From: Lysobacter sp.
Lineage (GTDB): Bacteria; Pseudomonadota; Gammaproteobacteria; Xanthomonadales; Xanthomonadaceae
Direction: 5' to 3'
DNA: 64,000 nt
NCBI GenBank assembly: GCA_019634715.1
Contig: JAHCAU010000019.1
Location: 36,041 to 100,040 of the forward strand
The translations under genes were made by a program, and so were the position numbers. Shown here piece after piece: positions 35,762 through 43,887 of this stretch; position 1 is the first letter of the stretch; each line of letters begins with the position of its first letter. A model generated the notes under the pieces. It saw nothing but the letters and a program-made list of their open reading frames with translations, ran no database searches and was not told where the DNA came from.

Positions 35762-37534
35762 TCAGGGTGTCGTGTCGATCCGGAACACCGGATACAGCCC
35801 GTAGCGCTCGTCCCAGGCGGTGTGCCTGCGATAGAAGAATTCCAGCCGCGCGTCCGCACTGGCCGCGAACTTCGGATCGTCCTGCAGCGTCTTCTCGAAC
35901 GTCGCGCGCAGCGCGGGATCGCTGGCCAGCATGTCGCGCGCGACGTCTTCGGCGACGTAATCCTCCATGTACTCCTTGCGCTCGAAGGCGTTGTTGAACC
36001 AGCCCCAGGCGAGCAGCGAGTCCGGCGCCTGCGGTTCGAGCAGGGCCATGGCCAGCCGCGACTTCGGCTGCGCGATCGGCACGAACAGCGCGCCTGCGCC
36101 GATCCCGCGGGTTTCGGCGGCCCATGCGCCGTCGACGGTGAGGCGGTGCCGACCTTCGCTGGAACCTGCGGAAAACACCGGGGTATCGTCGCGGTAGCTC
36201 TCGACCTTCGCATCGTCCAGCGCACGGTCGATGCGCGTGAACGCGATGCCGTGCTGGCGCAGCTTCGCGCCGACGGTCTCCGCGTAGGCCGGCGAAACCA
36301 GGTAGCCGCCCTTCGGCGCGGTCACCTGCAGTGCCGGAACGATCTCGTCGCGCAGCGGTACCTTCCAGACCTGCGGCCGGCGGTCGTCGTAGCGGGTCAT
36401 CAACGCGCCGGAGACCTCCGAAGGCGTGCGGGTGTAGGTGTAGCCGCGGAAGTCGATGGTGCGCACCTTCTCGCTGGCGGTCCAGCTCAAGGCCTGGGTC
36501 GTGCCGCCGAGTTGACCGGCGCGGGTGTCGGCAGCATCGGCCAGGGCGCGCCAGTCGCGCCCGTGCTTCGCCATCAGTTCCATCACCGCGATGACCGTGT
36601 TGCGGGTGATGCGCACGCGGGTCGGATAGTCCTTCCACGAATGCGTCTCGACAAGCATCGTGAGGCGGTTGCGCAGGTGGAAATAGCCGGTCGAGAACCG
36701 CGGCGGCGCCACGCCGTCGACGAAACCCGAGGCCGGGTTGTCGTTCTCGACGAACGACGGATAGAACGGCAGCGGCAGAGACCCCTGCTTCGCCAGGCGC
36801 GCGAGCGTGCCCTCGCGCAGCGTGCGTCCCGCGCCGCGCAAGGCGTCGTCGCCGGCGTTGAGCGGCTCGACCTGGATCGAAATGTCGTGTTCGAACTTCG
36901 CGCCGTTGGTCACATGCAGATCGATGGTCGCGACCGGATCCCATGCGTTCACCAGCGCCAGCATCGCCTGCATTTCCACGGAATCCGCCTTGGCGTAGTC
37001 GCGATTGAGGTTGTAGTTCTGTCCGGTGACGCGCCAGCCCATTTCGGCCGGGCCGTTCTGGTTGGGGCGGTTCCAGGCGCCGAAGCGCTCGTGGCCATCG
37101 ACATTGAACACCGGCACGAAGACCAGCACCGTCTTCTCCAGCGCGCCGCGCGCGGCCTGGCCGTCGAGCATCTGCCGCAGCGCGAGGAAGCCCGCATCCT
37201 TGCCGTCGATCTCGCCGGCGTGGATGCCGCCCTGGATCAGCACTGCCGGGATGCCCGCCGAACGCGCGGCTTCCGGCGTGCGCGCGCCGCTGCGCGTGAC
37301 CACCAGCGCCTTCATCGGACGGCCTTCGGGCGTGGTGCCGAAGTCGACGCAGCGCACGGCATCGTGATGCTTCGCCGCGAACGCATCGCACAGCGCGATC
37401 ACTTCGGCGTAGCGGCCGGTGCGCGCGTAAGCGCTGCGTTCGCCTTCCGTCGACAGGTCCGGCGGCGTTGCGCCGACGGTGGCGGGCAGCGACAGGGCGA
37501 GCAGCAGCGAAGCGATCGGCAGGGCAGTGCGCAT
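35762..37534 (-). CDS. M14 family zinc metallocarboxypeptidase, exported
   Basis: A 590-aa exported protein with a signal peptide (MRTALPIASLLLALSLPATV, cleavage near GATPPD) and an M14 peptidase domain. Zinc ligands are visible as His105 and Glu108 in QGGIHAGEIDGKDAGF, and a later His in ATIDLHVTNGAKF; the likely catalytic Glu is in MLVETHSWKDY. Long M14 proteins of this type, with a C-terminal extension (here from about residue 360), are common in Xanthomonadaceae and act on peptides or peptidoglycan-derived peptides; the substrate is unknown. ATG at 37534 is chosen because it starts the signal peptide. Confidence 0.87.
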   Translation of the reverse strand: MRTALPIASLLLALSLPATVGATPPDLSTEGERSAYARTGRYAEVIALCDAFAAKHHDAVRCVDFGTTPEGRPMKALVVTRSGARTPEAARSAGIPAVLIQGGIHAGEIDGKDAGFLALRQMLDGQAARGALEKTVLVFVPVFNVDGHERFGAWNRPNQNGPAEMGWRVTGQNYNLNRDYAKADSVEMQAMLALVNAWDPVATIDLHVTNGAKFEHDISIQVEPLNAGDDALRGAGRTLREGTLARLAKQGSLPLPFYPSFVENDNPASGFVDGVAPPRFSTGYFHLRNRLTMLVETHSWKDYPTRVRITRNTVIAVMELMAKHGRDWRALADAADTRAGQLGGTTQALSWTASEKVRTIDFRGYTYTRTPSEVSGALMTRYDDRRPQVWKVPLRDEIVPALQVTAPKGGYLVSPAYAETVGAKLRQHGIAFTRIDRALDDAKVESYRDDTPVFSAGSSEGRHRLTVDGAWAAETRGIGAGALFVPIAQPKSRLAMALLEPQAPDSLLAWGWFNNAFERKEYMEDYVAEDVARDMLASDPALRATFEKTLQDDPKFAASADARLEFFYRRHTAWDERYGLYPVFRIDTTP

Positions 37535-37647
37535 GTGACGGGTCTCGGAGCGGGATGCAGCGTCGCATTGTGCCCTGTCGTGCGGGCGCCCGGGTCCGTT
37601 CCGGGTCATGCGAAGATTGGCGCCTTTCCCGCAGCGCAGGACCATCC

Positions 37648-38292
37648 ATGAGCCAGCCTTCGTATACGCTTCACTACGCGCCCGGTGCCGCGAGCCTGGT
37701 CGTCCACTGGGTGCTGCTGGAGCTGGAGCTTCCCCATGCACTGGCGCTGGTGGACATCAAGGGTGGTGCGCAGAAACAGGCCGCGTATCTCGCGCTCAAT
37801 CCGAATGGCGTGGTGCCGACGCTGCTCGTCGACGGCAAGCCGCACTGCGAGGCCGCGGCGCTGATCGTGCATCTGGCCGAATCCCATCCCGCGCACGGCC
37901 TGGCACCGTTGCCGGGCGATCCGTCGCGCATGGATTTCCTGCAGTGGATGTTCAATCTGGCCAACATGGTGCAGCCGCTGTTCCGCCAGTGGTGGTATCC
38001 GCACGAACCGGCCGGCGAGGCCCTGGCCGAAACCGTGCTCGCGCATGTGCGGCCGCGCATCGAAGCGCAGTGGGACCGCATCGACGCGCATCTGGCCGCG
38101 AACGGCCCGTATCTGCTCGGCGATCGCCCGAGCGTGGCCGACTTCCACCTGGTCATGCTGATGCGCTGGTCGCGCAACATGCCCAGGCCCGCGACCGAAT
38201 GGCCGAATCTGGCGGCTTTGGCCGCGAAGCTGAAGGCGCGGCCGTCGTTCGCGCGCCTCTACGAGCGCGAAGGGCTGACGGAATGGGCGTGA
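37648..38292 (+). CDS. Glutathione S-transferase family protein
   Basis: A 214-aa cytosolic GST. The N-terminal thioredoxin-like domain reads YTLHYAPGAASLVVHWVLLE, with NPNGVVPTLLVDGKPHCEAA carrying the cis-Pro and the following glutathione-binding E-S equivalent (CEAAALIVHLAE). The all-helical C-domain ends WPNLAALAAKLKARPSFARL. It resembles the beta/YfcG-like enzymes, possibly using the serine in GAAS. It is divergent from the M14 gene. Substrate is unknown. Confidence 0.88.
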   Translation: MSQPSYTLHYAPGAASLVVHWVLLELELPHALALVDIKGGAQKQAAYLALNPNGVVPTLLVDGKPHCEAAALIVHLAESHPAHGLAPLPGDPSRMDFLQWMFNLANMVQPLFRQWWYPHEPAGEALAETVLAHVRPRIEAQWDRIDAHLAANGPYLLGDRPSVADFHLVMLMRWSRNMPRPATEWPNLAALAAKLKARPSFARLYEREGLTEWA

Positions 38293-38364
38293 TCGGCTAG
38301 GGCGCATCGCCGGGACCGCGCGGCATTTCCGGCTGGCCGGTACGGATTCCGCGGCGAACTTGGG

Positions 38365-38370
38365 TACACT
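38365..38370 (+). promoter_or_regulatory. Candidate -10 for the POT transporter gene
   Basis: TACACT (4 of 6 to consensus) lies 73 bp before the GTG start in the only clear spacer upstream. The -35 region is not convincing. Confidence 0.25.
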
Positions 38371-38442
38371 CCGGGGGCTTTCATCCGGCTGCATGGCCGG
38401 ACGTTCCCTTCATCTCCGCGAAACATCCTGCGAGACCTGCCC

Positions 38443-40077
38443 GTGCGCGAAGCCACGCAAGATGCCCCGAACGGGGCCGAAAAAGCCCGTCTGCCCGGCC
38501 AGATTCCCTACATCATCGGCAACGAAGCCTGCGAGCGCTTCAGCTTCTACGGCATGCGCAACATCCTGGTGCCGTTCCTGGTCGGCAGCGTGCTGCTGTC
38601 CTACCTGCCGGAAGCCGAACGGCAGGGCATGGCGAAGGAAGTCTTCCACAGCTTCGTCATCGGCGTGTATTTCTTCCCGCTGCTCGGCGGCTGGATTTCG
38701 GACCGCTTCTTCGGCAAGTACCACACCATTCTGTGGCTGTCGCTGCTGTACTGCGTCGGCCACGCCTGCCTCGCGCTGTTCGAAGAGAACCGCACCGGGT
38801 TCTACACCGGCCTGTTCCTGATCGCCCTCGGATCCGGCGGCATCAAGCCATTGGTCTCGGCCTTCGTCGGCGACCAGTTCAACCAGTCGAACAAGCACAT
38901 GGCGAAGGTGGTCTACGACGCCTTCTACTGGACGATCAATTTCGGCTCGTTCTTCGCGTCGCTGCTGATGCCGCGCATCCTCAGCGCGTACGGCCCGGCG
39001 ATCGCGTTCGGCATCCCCGGCATCCTGATGTTCATCGCCACCATCATCTTCTGGATGGGGCGACGCAAGTACGTGAACGTGCCGCCGACCTCGCGCGACC
39101 CGAACAGCTTCATGACCGTCGTGATGACCGCACTGCGCGGTGGCGCGCAGGGCGACAAGGGCCTGGGCACGTTCATCGCGATCGGCGGCGTGGTCCTTGC
39201 GGTCGCGATGCTCGCGGGCTGGGCCATGAATGCGTTCGGCAGCGGCGGCTTCTGGCCCGAGTCGATCAAGTTCGTCACGACCTTCTGCCTCGCCCTCGGC
39301 TCGATCCTGCTGTTCGGCGGTATCGGTACGGCGCTGCAGTTGGAGCGCGCGCGCGGCCTGCATCCCGATGACGCGGTCGACGGCGTCCGCGCCGTGCTGC
39401 GCATCCTGATCGTGTTCGCCATCGTCAGCCCGTTCTGGTCGCTGTTCGACCAGAAGGCTTCGACCTGGGTGCTGCAGGGCAAGGAGATGATCGTGCCGCA
39501 CGAGGCCTGGTGGTGGCCGAGTTGGCTGGTGCAGGAAGCCGCGCAGATGCAGGCGCTCAATCCGCTGATGGTGATGCTGCTGATCCCGTTCAACAACCTC
39601 GTGCTGTATCCGGCGCTGACGAAGATGGGGTTCCAGGTCACCGCGCTGCGACGCATGGGCTGGGGCATCGCCTTCTCCGGCCTGGCCTGGGTGATCGCCG
39701 GCATGATCCAGTTGCAGATCGATGGCGGCGACCCGACCTCGCTGGCATGGCAGGCCCTGCCGTACGTCCTGCTCACCTTCGGCGAGGTGCTGGTGTCGGC
39801 CACCGGCCTGGAGTTCGCCTACAGCCAGGCGCCGCAGCCGATGAAGGGCGTCATCATGAGCTTCTGGCTGCTGTCGGTGACGTTCGGCAATGTCTGGGTG
39901 CTGCTCACCAACGCCGGCGTGAAGAGCGAGTTGATGGTCGCGCAGATCGCGTCGTCCGGACTGAGCGAGAACGCCTTCCTGATGTTCTTCTTCGCCGGCT
40001 TCGCGTTCGTCGCTGCGCTGATCTTCGCCTGGTACGCGAAGCGCTATCCGATGCAGGATTACTACCGTGCGGCCTGA
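38443..40077 (+). CDS. POT family proton-dependent oligopeptide transporter
   Basis: A 544-aa major-facilitator transporter of the POT/PTR family, taking up di- and tripeptides with protons. It has the N-terminal ExxERF motif (NEACERFSFYGMRNILVPFL), the signature FYTGLFLIALGSGGIKPLVS, then DAFYWTINFGSFFASLLMPR, and the C-terminal LPYVLLTFGEVLVSATGLEF and YSQAPQPMKGVIMSFWLLSV. The start is GTG at 38443; the preceding sequence has no obvious Shine-Dalgarno. A rhomboid gene begins 27 bp after the stop and may be co-transcribed. Confidence 0.93.
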   Translation: MREATQDAPNGAEKARLPGQIPYIIGNEACERFSFYGMRNILVPFLVGSVLLSYLPEAERQGMAKEVFHSFVIGVYFFPLLGGWISDRFFGKYHTILWLSLLYCVGHACLALFEENRTGFYTGLFLIALGSGGIKPLVSAFVGDQFNQSNKHMAKVVYDAFYWTINFGSFFASLLMPRILSAYGPAIAFGIPGILMFIATIIFWMGRRKYVNVPPTSRDPNSFMTVVMTALRGGAQGDKGLGTFIAIGGVVLAVAMLAGWAMNAFGSGGFWPESIKFVTTFCLALGSILLFGGIGTALQLERARGLHPDDAVDGVRAVLRILIVFAIVSPFWSLFDQKASTWVLQGKEMIVPHEAWWWPSWLVQEAAQMQALNPLMVMLLIPFNNLVLYPALTKMGFQVTALRRMGWGIAFSGLAWVIAGMIQLQIDGGDPTSLAWQALPYVLLTFGEVLVSATGLEFAYSQAPQPMKGVIMSFWLLSVTFGNVWVLLTNAGVKSELMVAQIASSGLSENAFLMFFFAGFAFVAALIFAWYAKRYPMQDYYRAA

Positions 40078-40104
40078 CGTGCGGATCGACTCGGGTCATC
40101 GCGC

Positions 40105-40728
40105 ATGAGCGGCGGCATCGTCACCTGGGTCATCCTGGCCGTCACCGTGCTGGTGTCCTGGCAGGCGTGGGAACGCCCCCGCCTGCAGGAGCGCCTGATC
40201 CTGTGGCCGCCGGCGATCGACCGGAACAAGGAATACGACCGCCTGCTGACCTACGGCCTGATCCATGCCGACGGCATGCACCTCGCGTTCAACATGATCA
40301 CGCTGTATTCCTTCGGCATGCTGATGGAGCGGTATTTCACCGCAAGCATCGGGTCGATGGGCTACCTGCTGTTCTACATGTCGGCGCTGGTGGTCTCGAT
40401 CCTGCCCAGCTATCTCCGCCATCGCCACGACAGGCAATACGCCAGCCTGGGCGCTTCCGGTGCGGTGTCTGCGGTGTTGTTCTCGTCGATCCTGCTCGAC
40501 CCGTGGGGGCTGATCCTGCTGTTCTTCGTGGTCCCGGTGCCGGCCTTCGTGTTCGCCGGTCTCTACCTGTGGTACAGCATCTGGATGGATCGCCGCGGCC
40601 GCGACAACGTCAATCACAGCGCCCACCTGTGGGGCGCCGCCTACGGCATGGCGTTTGCGCTGGTGCAGGAGCCGGCGCTCGCCGGGCACTTCCTGCGACG
40701 CCTGCTGGCGCCGTCGTTCGGCGGCTGA
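40105..40728 (+). CDS. Rhomboid family intramembrane serine protease
   Basis: A 207-aa membrane protein with about six helices and the rhomboid catalytic dyad: Ser118 in SLGASGAVSAVLF and His174 in NVNHSAHLWGAAYG. The HADGMHLAFNM segment (His59, Asn63) matches the oxyanion-forming HxxxN motif. It would cleave transmembrane helices within the inner membrane; natural substrates are unknown. Its position after the POT gene is suggestive of one transcript but not of shared function. Confidence 0.92.
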   Translation: MSGGIVTWVILAVTVLVSWQAWERPRLQERLILWPPAIDRNKEYDRLLTYGLIHADGMHLAFNMITLYSFGMLMERYFTASIGSMGYLLFYMSALVVSILPSYLRHRHDRQYASLGASGAVSAVLFSSILLDPWGLILLFFVVPVPAFVFAGLYLWYSIWMDRRGRDNVNHSAHLWGAAYGMAFALVQEPALAGHFLRRLLAPSFGG

Positions 40729-40770
40729 GTTGCGCCCGTCCGCTGCCTTCCTGCGAATTCCCTCGCCCGG

Positions 40771-40823
40771 AAAAAAAGAAAGCTTCGTTTCGTGGGACGG
40801 GGCAATGCCCCACGAAACGAAGC
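40771..40823 (-). terminator. Strong intrinsic terminator for the 60-aa gene
   Basis: A perfect 15-bp stem (GCTTCGTTTCGTGGG at 40782-40796, CCCACGAAACGAAGC at 40809-40823) is followed on the minus strand by TTTCTTTTTTT. Orientation and T-run assign it to the minus-strand 60-aa gene, whose stop is 114 bp upstream. That leaves an unusually long 3' untranslated region. Confidence 0.85.
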
Positions 40824-40936
40824 ACACACAAAAATGAGGGGAGGGATCTCGGTGTGACGGGAACTGTGGAGCAATGGAACCGTGAATCGATGAAGCTGGC
40901 GGACCCCGCGCGTCGGTGCGGGGCCGGCCGGTCTGC

Positions 40937-41119
40937 TCAGGCCGCGTGGGCGGCCTGGGCGAAGTCGCCACCGTAGGTCTGGACCAGACGCTTCTGGATG
41001 ACGTAATCGAGGAGCTGGAACTCGCGTGTCGCCGTTTCGCCCTGGCGGGCCAGGTCGTAGAGGCGGGCCACGACCAGGTCGTCGGGGACGTTGCTGGCGA
41101 TGGGTTGATCGGCTTGCAT
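40937..41119 (-). CDS. Hypothetical 60-aa protein under a sigma-54-type promoter
   Basis: A 60-aa protein of unknown function (begins MQADQPIASNVPDDLVVARL, ends YGGDFAQAAHAA). It is mostly helical in appearance, with no membrane segment, and the middle QLLDYVIQKRLVQTYG looks amphipathic. Evidence that it is real: a good Shine-Dalgarno (GAGGTGG), a GG-N10-GC promoter upstream (41188-41203) and a strong intrinsic terminator. It matches no family I can name. It is divergent from the cold-shock gene. Confidence 0.68.
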   Translation of the reverse strand: MQADQPIASNVPDDLVVARLYDLARQGETATREFQLLDYVIQKRLVQTYGGDFAQAAHAA

Positions 41120-41673
41120 GGGCCACCTCGGAGGAGGGTGGGGATTGCTGGGGGTCACGCTGCACGGGTGTTTCGATCTCAGGAAAAGCAGAAAGCGTGC
41201 CAACCCGATTCGCGCGGTTTCGCGAGGCCGGAACTGCCCCTGCGTGTCACTAAGCACCAGTGCGGGGCCGGCGATGACATCTTCCCGACGCGATGGGGCA
41301 ACTTTCCCGGGCTGAGGCCAAACCCTGCAAAACACGGGGAAAATGAACGATTCATGTCCAAGGGGTGACATGGCCGCGGATTGGGCCGAAAAAAAGTTCC
41401 CCGGACCACTTCCCAAAACGGTTCCGTTGTGGTGTAAGGTTTCGGGACTGTTCCAAGCGGGCACGGTACATCGAGGCCCGATGCGGTAGATCCAAGGTGC
41501 AAGCCGGCAAGGCCCGCTGCGGATGTCCTCCTCGGGGAGGTCTCCGTTTCGGGATCACACCTGCGTACAGCCCGACGATCCGCTCATCGTTCGCGTTACC
41601 CCTGGCTAGACAGTCGCGGTCCCCGAAAGGTTCCGTGTATCCACCCAACTGTTGAATGTAAGGAGTAACACCC
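41120..41673. other. 554-bp intergenic region: divergent promoters and csp leader
   Basis: The region holds no convincing gene. Nearest the minus-strand gene is its sigma-54-type promoter. The stretch 41380-41673 is probably the long 5' leader of the cold-shock gene, ending in AAGGAG (41660-41665), and contains short inverted pieces such as CCTCC(TCGG)GGAGG near 41530. A lone TAAGGT at 41435-41440 is a possible -10 without a clear -35. Several A-runs (GAAAAAAAG at 41389-41397) stand out against the GC-rich background. Confidence 0.4.
41188..41203 (-). promoter_or_regulatory. Sigma-54 (RpoN) type promoter for the 60-aa gene
   Basis: The minus strand reads TTGGCACGCTTTCTGC, followed by TTTT: a close match to the RpoN consensus TGGCACG-N4-TTGCW, with the invariant GG (-24) and GC (-12) exactly 10 bp apart. 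It predicts a start near 41177, about 58 bp before the ATG of the 60-aa gene. Confidence 0.65.
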
Positions 41674-41883
41674 ATGTCCGATCGTCAGAGCGGCACCGTC
41701 AAGTGGTTCAACGATGCCAAGGGCTACGGCTTCATCACCCCGGAAAGCGGCCAGGACCTCTTCGTCCACTTCCGCTCCATCCAGGGCACCGGCTTCAAGT
41801 CCCTGAAGGAAGGCCAGAAGGTCACCTTCAAGGTCGTGCAGGGCCAGAAGGGCCTGCAGGCCGACGAAGTCCAGGCGCTCTAA
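41674..41883 (+). CDS. Cold-shock domain protein (CspA family)
   Basis: A 69-aa single cold-shock domain protein that binds single-stranded RNA and DNA and acts as an RNA chaperone. It has RNP1 (KGYGFITP) and RNP2 (DLFVHF) and the opening GTVKWFNDAKGYGFI; the ending VQGQKGLQADEVQAL is typical of Xanthomonadaceae Csp. AAGGAG lies 8 bp before the ATG. A long leader, as in cspA-type genes, may regulate translation by temperature. A strong terminator follows. Confidence 0.94.
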   Translation: MSDRQSGTVKWFNDAKGYGFITPESGQDLFVHFRSIQGTGFKSLKEGQKVTFKVVQGQKGLQADEVQAL

Positions 41884-41900
41884 GCCGACACGCTTCGACG

Positions 41901-41934
41901 AAGGCCCCGGACGTTCGCGTCCGGGGCCTTTTCG
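41901..41934 (+). terminator. Intrinsic terminator after the cold-shock gene
   Basis: A perfect 13-bp stem (AAGGCCCCGGACG / CGTCCGGGGCCTT, loop TTCG) is followed by TT, giving a CCTTTT end. It begins 18 bp after the stop. Confidence 0.85.
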
Positions 41935-42031
41935 TTGGCCGTGGCATCGCATCGCGATGCACCGCGACCACGCCATCCGATATCCTGTGTGCGCCCCTCG
42001 CCCAGCGGGTACGGATCCCGCGAGAGCCGCC

Positions 42032-42925
42032 ATGATGCGCATCCCCACTTTTCCCTCCCGCCTGTTCGTGGCCGTGATGGCCGCGACGCTGTTCATCGCT
42101 GCCTGCGACCGGGAACGCCCGGCACCCGCGCAGCCGCAGCCGCAGCCGCCCGCTGTGCAAACGCCGCCGCCCGCGCCCGTCGTCGTCGAACTCAAGGACG
42201 TGATCGAGCAGGATCCGCGCTTCATCGTTGGCATCACCTACCCGCCGGGCCTGGCCGCCAGATACCCCGGTCTTGCCGAGGCGATGCGCACCTACAGCGA
42301 CACGGCCCGCGCCACGCTGGAACAGGCGCTGGCGAAGATCGACCCCGCCAGGCAGGTCGGCCCCTACGATCTGACCCTGACGTATACGCTGCTCGCCGAC
42401 ACGTCCGAGATGGTTGCGGTCTCCGCTGGCGGCGCCGTGTTCACCGGGGGCGCCCACGCCGAGCCGCTCGTCGCGCGTTTCGTCTGGCTGCCGCGCGAGA
42501 ATCGCCTGCTCACCGCCTCGGCGCTGGTGCCCGACCCGAAGGGTTGGGGTCCGATCTCCGACTACGTGCGCGAGCAGTTGCACGCGGAGCTGTCGCAGCG
42601 CATCGACAGCGACGAACTGCCGCCGGCCGAGCGCGCGCAGCTGATGCGCACCAGCGGCAAGATGATCGATCAGGGCACGAAACCCTCGGCGGAAGCCTTC
42701 GCGATGTTCGAACCGGTGCTGGCGCCCGAAGGCGGCAAGCTGGTCGGCCTGAAGTTCGTGTTCCCGCCGTACCAGGTCGGCCCCTACGTCGATGGCGAGC
42801 GCACGGTCGAGGTGCCGACGTCGGTGCTGCGCCCGCACCTGTCGCCGGAATACGCGCCGATGTTCGTGGATGCGCCGGCGATGCGAGCGGACCCGGCAGC
42901 AGCACCGTCACCGACGATGCCGTGA
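42032..42925 (+). CDS. DUF3298-like exported lipoprotein
   Basis: A 297-aa protein with a lipoprotein signal (VAVMAATLFIAACDR; lipobox FIAAC near residue 25), a Pro/Gln-rich linker (residues 30-50) and a domain like the DUF3298/RsiV C-terminal fold. The segments TLTYTLLADTSEMVAVSAGG, FTGGAHAEPLVARFVW and FVFPPYQVGPYVDGERTVEV (GxHP/PYxxGPYxxG pattern) support that. Members are often anti-sigma-linked or lysozyme-binding proteins (RsiV), but that role is not shown here. The start is one of two adjacent ATGs at 42032 and 42035. Confidence 0.75.
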   Translation: MMRIPTFPSRLFVAVMAATLFIAACDRERPAPAQPQPQPPAVQTPPPAPVVVELKDVIEQDPRFIVGITYPPGLAARYPGLAEAMRTYSDTARATLEQALAKIDPARQVGPYDLTLTYTLLADTSEMVAVSAGGAVFTGGAHAEPLVARFVWLPRENRLLTASALVPDPKGWGPISDYVREQLHAELSQRIDSDELPPAERAQLMRTSGKMIDQGTKPSAEAFAMFEPVLAPEGGKLVGLKFVFPPYQVGPYVDGERTVEVPTSVLRPHLSPEYAPMFVDAPAMRADPAAAPSPTMP

Positions 42926-42944
42926 CGCCGGCTGCGCGCTCGGC

Positions 42945-43802
42945 TCAGGACGCGAGCGCGTCCAGCACCGCCCCGCAATCCGCATCCAGCTTCAGCCCGC
43001 CCAGGTCGTCGGCGCGGGTGCGGCCGCGGTTGAGCAGGGCGACGTGGATGCCGCGTTCGTGGGCCATGCGCACGAAGCGGAAGCCGGAATAGACCATCAG
43101 CGAGGTGCCGACGGCCAGCACGCCGTCGCTGGCGTGCAGGGCGTCGACGGCCTGTGCATAGCGGGCGCGGGGCACGTTCTCGCCGAAAAAGACCACGTCC
43201 GGTTTCAGCAGGCCGCCGCAGTGCGCGCAGTGCGGCGGAACGAAGCGGGCGACCGCCTCGGCATCGATGTCGGCGTCGCCGTCGGGTGCTGCGCCGGCCG
43301 TACGAGGCCGCCAGTCCGGATTGGATGCGAGCAGTCGAGGCTGCAGTGATGCGCGCGGCAGGCGGTCGCCGCAGCCCAGGCAGACCACGCCGTCGAGGCG
43401 GCCGTGGAGGTCGATCACCTCGCGGCTGCCGGCGCGCTGGTGCAGGCCGTCGACGTTCTGCGTGACTAGGGCGGCGAGGCGGCCGCTGCGTTCGAGCGCG
43501 GCGAGCGCGCGGTGGCTGCGATTGGGTTCCGCGGCTGAGAAGATCGGCCAGCCGACGAAGCTGCGTGCCCAGTAGCGGCGGTAGGTGGCCGGGTCGCCGG
43601 TGAACGCCTGCCAGGTCACCGGTGGCGAGCGCTTCCAGGCGCCGTCGGCGTTGCGGTAGTCGGGGATGCCCGAGTCGGTGCTGATGCCGGCGCCGGTGAG
43701 CACGAAGACACGATCGACGCGCGACAGCCAGTCGCGGAGCGCGGAAGCTGCCTGCCCGGCGTCCCGCGCGGCATCGTGCATGGTCTGTGGCGCTTCGTTC
43801 AT
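42945..43802 (-). CDS. NAD-dependent protein deacetylase (Sir2 family)
   Basis: A 285-aa sirtuin, probably a protein deacylase that uses NAD. It contains the NAD-binding VLTGAGISTDSGIPDYRNAD (residues 34-53), TQNVDGLHQRAGS, the catalytic His in VIDLHGRLDG and four zinc Cys (CLGC and CAHC). The spacing and the GVVCLGCGDRLPR segment resemble class II (SIRT4-like) enzymes more than E. coli CobB. It is convergent with the DUF3298 gene. Targets are unknown. Confidence 0.92.
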   Translation of the reverse strand: MNEAPQTMHDAARDAGQAASALRDWLSRVDRVFVLTGAGISTDSGIPDYRNADGAWKRSPPVTWQAFTGDPATYRRYWARSFVGWPIFSAAEPNRSHRALAALERSGRLAALVTQNVDGLHQRAGSREVIDLHGRLDGVVCLGCGDRLPRASLQPRLLASNPDWRPRTAGAAPDGDADIDAEAVARFVPPHCAHCGGLLKPDVVFFGENVPRARYAQAVDALHASDGVLAVGTSLMVYSGFRFVRMAHERGIHVALLNRGRTRADDLGGLKLDADCGAVLDALAS

Positions 43803-43887
43803 GGGCGGAGCATAGACGAACGCGTCGTCCGTAAACGACGCCGCCCGGGCAGGCCGGGCGGTGTCGGTGTTGCCATGCGGCGTGCGC

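Noticed and set aside
41120..41673. tRNA or other structured RNA gene in the csp upstream region
   Set aside because: No cloverleaf, no CCA end and no conserved T-arm sequence could be found by eye.
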